This document shows, piece by piece, positions 59,531 through 64,000 of a DNA stretch of 64,000 bases (its first letter is position 1; each line of letters opens with the position of its first letter). Source of the DNA: Ryuthela nishihirai (taxonomy: Eukaryota > Arthropoda > Arachnida > Araneae > Heptathelidae). The translations under genes were made by a program, and so were the position numbers. The notes beneath the pieces are model-generated. The model made no database searches. It saw nothing but the letters and a program-made list of their open reading frames with translations, and was not told the DNA's origin. The DNA lies in the NCBI GenBank assembly GCA_038380435.1, contig JAWZYU010000001.1:15666001-15730000 (forward strand), read 5' to 3'.

Positions 59531-60412
59531 GCTGCTCCGAGGTCATCATTCTGCAATTGATACCAAAAGCAACAAGCGATCCAGAGACGCCGAGGGTATA
59601 TCGGAGGATACGTTAAAAGTGTGGAAGTTGCTGTAATAACATCTTCATAGTGAGTACCGGCACCTTTTTTTTTCAGGAAAAAAGAATTGACTATAGATAA
59701 TAATTTGGACTTTTGAACTTCACGTTAAAAAAGCCACTTCAGCTTTTAAAAGAACTTATATACTGAGGTACATTCATAATAGTATATCCTCCTATGCCCA
59801 AATGTTTTACAAAATTTACATCCGACTAAAACTCAAATACTGTACTTCCGATCTTTTTTGGTCTTAACAAAAAGAATTCTTATAACTTAGAAAAAGTTCA
59901 AAATGAAGCTCTCGAACATCATAAGCAAATCAATTTTAACAAACGATAATCTATAACTCTTACTGATATTCGTTCTATCAAATCCTCACTCTTGAATTTA
60001 GAAGAAAGCTGCTTTTATTACCCTTATTGTCGACACTATATACAAGTCTCACACCCTTCATTCGATTCTTACATACTATATGCGACATCTTTCGCTCTGA
60101 TAATAAAATGTTTTCTATTCCCAAGATTTCCAAAGCAAACAATGGTAAAATTTCTTTTGATTTTCAGGCAACCTGAACTTGGAACTCTCTATCGAGTAAT
60201 ATCATTTCCTTAAATTCTAAAACAAAATTTAAAAACTATATTTCTTCAATCATTTAGAATATGGAAATATTTGACTAGCATTTTCTTCCCCCCTCTTCCC
60301 CCTCCCTATATGTGCTATTTTTCTGGATTATTCGCAAACCTTTTTCCCTGTTCAATCATCTACTATTACTCTCTGTTATTCTTATATTTTCTTTTTTCCT
60401 CTGATGTATGTA

Positions 60413-60626
60413 CAGTCGCTCAAAAAAGTATCCGAACACCATGGTCGATAACAGAATTCAGAAAAAATATGTGGCAACGGTTTTTTTAGAAATGAGTGAT
60501 CTGGCAACTTTCGTGTCACGTGACACGAAGAGTGCCAGATCACTCATTTCTAAAAAAATCGTTGGCAGATATTTTTTCTGAATTCTGTAATCAACCATAG
60601 TGTTCGGATACTTTTTTGAGCGACTG
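60413..60626. mobile_element. Palindromic foldback MITE, copy 3 (214 bp)
   Basis: TA on both sides, ends cagtcgctcaaaaaagtatc and its inverse. The arms pair almost throughout, with cgtgtcacgtgacacg forming a perfect palindrome at the centre. The best preserved of the three copies. Confidence 0.93.
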
Positions 60627-60629
60627 TAC

Positions 60630-63240
60630 ATATCCATTCCTCCTTTGAATCGTTTGCTATCCTATTTCGTTTTATGTTTGTCTTCGTCTTCGCAACTTCT
60701 TGTCATTCTATTTATGTATCAAATAGTTAGGCAATTTCTCTATACATGCTTGCATTTCTGTACTTCCCTTAATATTTATTTTTAATTTCCTAAATGTCAG
60801 GAGCATCAAGCCCTTGAACATTTAAATTAATATGTAAAATTACCTGTTTGACTTTACTGTAACTCCCCGGCAATTTTTATGCCCATTTCACCTAGCTAAC
60901 TTATTTTTAAATTTTTGCTATTAAAAACAGTAAAATTTTTTAACAAATTGTAAAAGAAGTTTAAAAGCAATAAAAGTTAAAAAAGTTGCTTTCCGCGGGA
61001 AATGTGGGATCTCTCTACAAAAACAGGTCACCCTTTATATTATGTAAAACTATTTTATAAGGATTTTAATTCGCTCTCCACCCATGAATTATTAGCTGAA
61101 AATTTTGAGTTTCATCTTGAGTGAGATACGAACCCGCCACCTCCTCATCACATTCCCAGTGTTCTGAAAACTGAACTTTCACTTCTAGTCCATTTTTCGG
61201 GCTAATGTGACCCTACACTCTATGTTATGCCATGTAGCACTTGTCTGGATCCTCCTTTCCCTTTGACTAGCGCCTTCCGTTTTTCAAAGGCTTTCACGTT
61301 TTATGCGTGATCAGCAAAGCAAGTGAGTTTGTGATAGTTGTAAATTATAAGTGATAATACAAAAGATACTGGAGATGTGTCATCAGGAAATAGGAAAAAA
61401 ATTCTCAATTATAGAAAAATATATAGCATTATAGTGTTACATAACATCACCTCTGAACCTCCCTCCATGTAACGTGACATAATGCCCTTAAGTGATGGAG
61501 CTTTGCAATGATAATTTGTCCAAATAATGGCATTCTTATTTGTTCCGAAGTCTGGATATAGCCAAAGCCCTCTCTACGGAGAAGGCCATATATCACGTGA
61601 CAGCGACAGTTTGTGACGTAGTAAAAAGAGGCTGTTGGTTCCATGAACGAAACACAGCGATTGCAGTTTATTTTTTCTTTTTGAAAATTTACAGTAGTGT
61701 TGCACTTAATTATTGCATATAATTTTCCAATGATGCGTTTACTGATCAGAACTGAATAATGCTGTATATTAGCATATAGCCCTTATATTACCCTTATATT
61801 TTGTTTAACCCTTATATTTTGTTTAGCATGATAATATTCAAAGCCAATCTAATGTTATAAGCGTAAGGCTATTTATGATATGCCAAAAAAATATGTCATT
61901 TATTATTCGTTTAGTTATATCAATTCAAAAATTTAAATATTTTTTTTTAATTTTTTCCAGAATGATTAGTTATTGAATAATAAAACCTTGCATATTTTTA
62001 TTCACCGAAAATCACTACCACTTTAGTAGTCTGCAAAAAAGTTCATTAAGCATTCATATTCTGCTTCGTACTGAACGTTCTCCAGCATTTTTGACATCAA
62101 ATCCAGGATAAAAAAAAAGAAAAAAGATAATTAATGGGAAAAGCATTTCTTCCCATTGTGATCTTCTACTAAAATTCCCAAAAGTGGTCTTTTCGTAAAG
62201 TAATGTGTCAAATATTTTTTCCTCAATTACATAATTAGCACATGTAGCGAAATTTAAAAATATGTGATTTCATTATTTTCATCAATCGTTAAAGAGATCT
62301 AATCTCTAAAACTTTTAAAGCAATTAACAATTAAATATCTTTGTAATTAAAACGTTCTCTTGAAAGACAATCTGTCATTGTTGGAACCTAAACTGTTCGA
62401 GAAATATTATTACGTCCTTTTCAAATCTGCCTTAAACAATTTTTTGTACAATACAAAATTTGATAAAATTTAGACTACGTACATCAGTAATATGTTTTAG
62501 AGTGCAATAATCGGTTCATAAGGATAACATGTTTTCTTAGCATATTTTAAAATTGCTTGCCCTAAAGAAATGTGGGAGCTATTTCCTTAGATCTGTACTG
62601 CAATGTTAATCCTTAACTTTGAGATTCAGTAATACTCTATTTAGCTGCTGCATTTACCTATCACATTATGCATATTTTACAATATAAGAGTGTAATTGAT
62701 TTAAAATCATCATGAGTGTTAATTATTAGTGTTAGGATTAGAATTTTATATCTTAGTGAGATTGTACTTTTATCCACAGAGTAACAAGACGTATGATACA
62801 CATGATCATCTATAAAATTGAAAAATTAATTTAGCAATTAAATGGAATTACTGAAGTAAGAGTCAACAATCATTTTCATATATTGATTGATTATCATATT
62901 CAGCATAAATGAAGAATCCTTTTCTATAGCGTTTGAATTTTATTTATGAAAATGATCTAAAATAATTTTAATGATTTTATTAAAAGTTGAATTTTTTAGC
63001 ACTGTATATTATACATGCATGTGATCCTTCTATTTAATCTAAGTGGGTAAACCCACACAACCTAAAACGCTGTGTGTCACTGTGACTCAAAACATGTCAG
63101 TAATTGACATCTTTGCCTTGTCATAATTTAGACTGCTTATCCCTCATAAAAATTTACGTTTTTAGTAAAACTTATTAAATTCAGCTAAAAAAACAACTAT
63201 TCATAATATTTCAATTACATTTAATGGCATATATATTATC
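60630..63240 (+). other. Intron sequence, no gene seen
   Basis: Strongly AT-rich. A B-box-like inverse gagatacgaacccgcc near 61122 may mark an old tRNA-derived repeat. No guanylate cyclase exon was recognised here by reading for the expected H-G-N-L and D-Y-G segments. Confidence 0.5.
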
Positions 63241-63244
63241 ACTC

Positions 63245-63825
63245 TAGGTATTAATGAAATGCCAGCTTGAACGAAATCATTTTACATTCAAAATGCAATG
63301 ACATATCAGTGTCACGACTATAAAGTCTATTACTTTACCGCTGAAATATCAGTGATATGCCAACTCTAATCTAAATCAATTTAGCACTAAAATATCACCG
63401 AATATCAAATTTAAGTCATTTTACTATTTAAATATCAGCAAAATGTGAACTATAAACCAAATCATTTTATCATTAAAATATCAACGAAATATAAACTACA
63501 AAACGAACCATTTTACCACTTAAATATCAGCTTAATTTCAGCTATAAACGAAATCAATTTAGCACTAAACTCAACGAATATCAAGTTTAAACTAGACAAC
63601 TTTACCACTTAAATATCAGCGAAAGGTCAACTATAAACCAAATACTTTTATCACTAAAATAATTGGTGAATATCAACTGTAGATCAAATCATTTTAGCAC
63701 TAAAATATCAGTGAAACATCAGCTATAAACCAATTCATTTTACCACTAAAATATCAGCGAATGTCATCTTTAAACCAAATAATTGTATCATTCAGATATC
63801 ACTGAGATTTCAACTGTAAAACCAA
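63245..63825 (+). repeat. 45-bp AT-rich minisatellite, about thirteen units
   Basis: The unit is approximately aaatcattttaccactaaaa followed by tatcagcgaaatatcaactataaacc. It recurs at 44-46 base spacing with moderate divergence. Noncoding in all frames. Confidence 0.9.
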
Positions 63826-64000
63826 ATCACTTAATTAAAATTTTCCAAATTCCACTTACCTTGGGAGTTCTTGAAAGCGACGATGAAATTCTGATCGAAA
63901 TGATTTTCACAAAACATCATTTTGCACAAAAGAGTATTTTCAGTAGCCTAGCGATAGTTGCTATTGCAACCAAGCACACAGTACATCCGAGTCGAGTCAT
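63826..64000 (+). other. Window end, no gene seen
   Basis: AT-rich sequence after the minisatellite, still inside the intron that follows exon 56263-56334. Confidence 0.5.

Larger units (their letters stand above)
56980..59689 (+). mobile_element. hAT DNA transposon, 2710 bp, inactive
   Basis: The left end cagtgctttttttctggcgg and the inverted right end caattcttttttcctg share the hAT-like start and a T run. Both ends carry gtaccggcacctttttt nearby. The flanking eight bases tatataga and actataga agree at six positions, consistent with an 8-bp target duplication. It interrupts the LINE reverse transcriptase. Confidence 0.8.
56430..60256 (+). pseudogene. CR1/L2-like LINE remnant, split by a hAT element
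   Basis: Before the hAT insertion: QSGFRK, VSLEISKAFDSVKHKR, then LYVNDLPESSANCVIFMHAD with HADD in place of YADD, and KINKTNIVFLSA. After it: DNNLDF near 59694, IYIRLKLKYC, and an end with TWNSLSSNIIS plus a short basic tail to a stop at 60254-60256. The W-N-S-L end without RNase H is typical of CR1/L2-like elements. Stops and frameshifts are frequent and most of the N terminus is missing. Confidence 0.8.

Noticed and set aside
56335..64000. Search for the next guanylate cyclase exon
   Set aside because: No segment with the expected H-G-N-L or D-Y-G pattern and flanking splice sites was recognised. The exon is probably beyond the window.

Overview
This window looks like AT-rich animal DNA, most probably from an arthropod and plausibly a chelicerate. 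The evidence is spliceosomal introns of 3 to 18 kb, GT-AG splice sites, and a mixture of tRNA-derived SINEs, LINEs, Tc1/mariner, hAT, pogo-like, Helitron-like and Polinton/Maverick elements. I see no bacterial genes, operons, CRISPR arrays or free-standing tRNA or rRNA genes. The species assignment is inference.

The only host gene I can support is a receptor-type (membrane) guanylate cyclase on the + strand. Seven internal exons (7706-7844, 14752-14836, 24753-24882, 27702-27776, 34602-34679, 52281-52385, 56263-56334) total 684 bases, or 228 codons. All junction phases agree, and together they read through the extracellular juxtamembrane cysteine region, one transmembrane helix, and the N-terminal half of the kinase homology domain. 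The ligand-binding exons must lie left of the window. The rest of the kinase homology domain, the dimerisation linker and the cyclase domain must lie right of it.

Almost everything else is intronic repeat. From left to right: 0.1-5.9 kb holds a 292-bp satellite in two opposite orientations, split by a decayed LINE, a Tc1-like element and a small MITE. 6.8-7.7 kb is a pogo-like element ending 34 bases before an exon. 12-13 kb is a degenerate tandem array. 16.5-19.8 kb carries a palindromic MITE, a SINE and Tc1/mariner relics. 21.8-23.8 kb has a SINE and a decayed member of an unnamed multicopy protein family. 26-31 kb has SINEs and an RNase H-bearing LINE broken by one of them. 31-46 kb has Helitron-like copies, a 60-bp minisatellite and a rearranged Polinton polymerase. 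47.4-48.9 kb has a Tc1-like element containing a 72-bp perfect palindrome. 50-54 kb has MITEs, SINEs and a candidate solo LTR. 56.4-60.3 kb is a CR1/L2-like LINE split by a hAT element. 60.4-64 kb has a palindromic MITE and a 45-bp minisatellite.

All transposon genes seen here are broken by stops, frameshifts or insertions, so none is likely to be active. The youngest-looking activity is the main SINE family: several copies are very similar and three have clear target-site duplications. I did not find a convincing undescribed functional system. The most unusual structures are the 72-bp palindrome, the foldback in the Polinton polymerase, and an intronic array that repeats AATAAA on the sense strand of the host gene.
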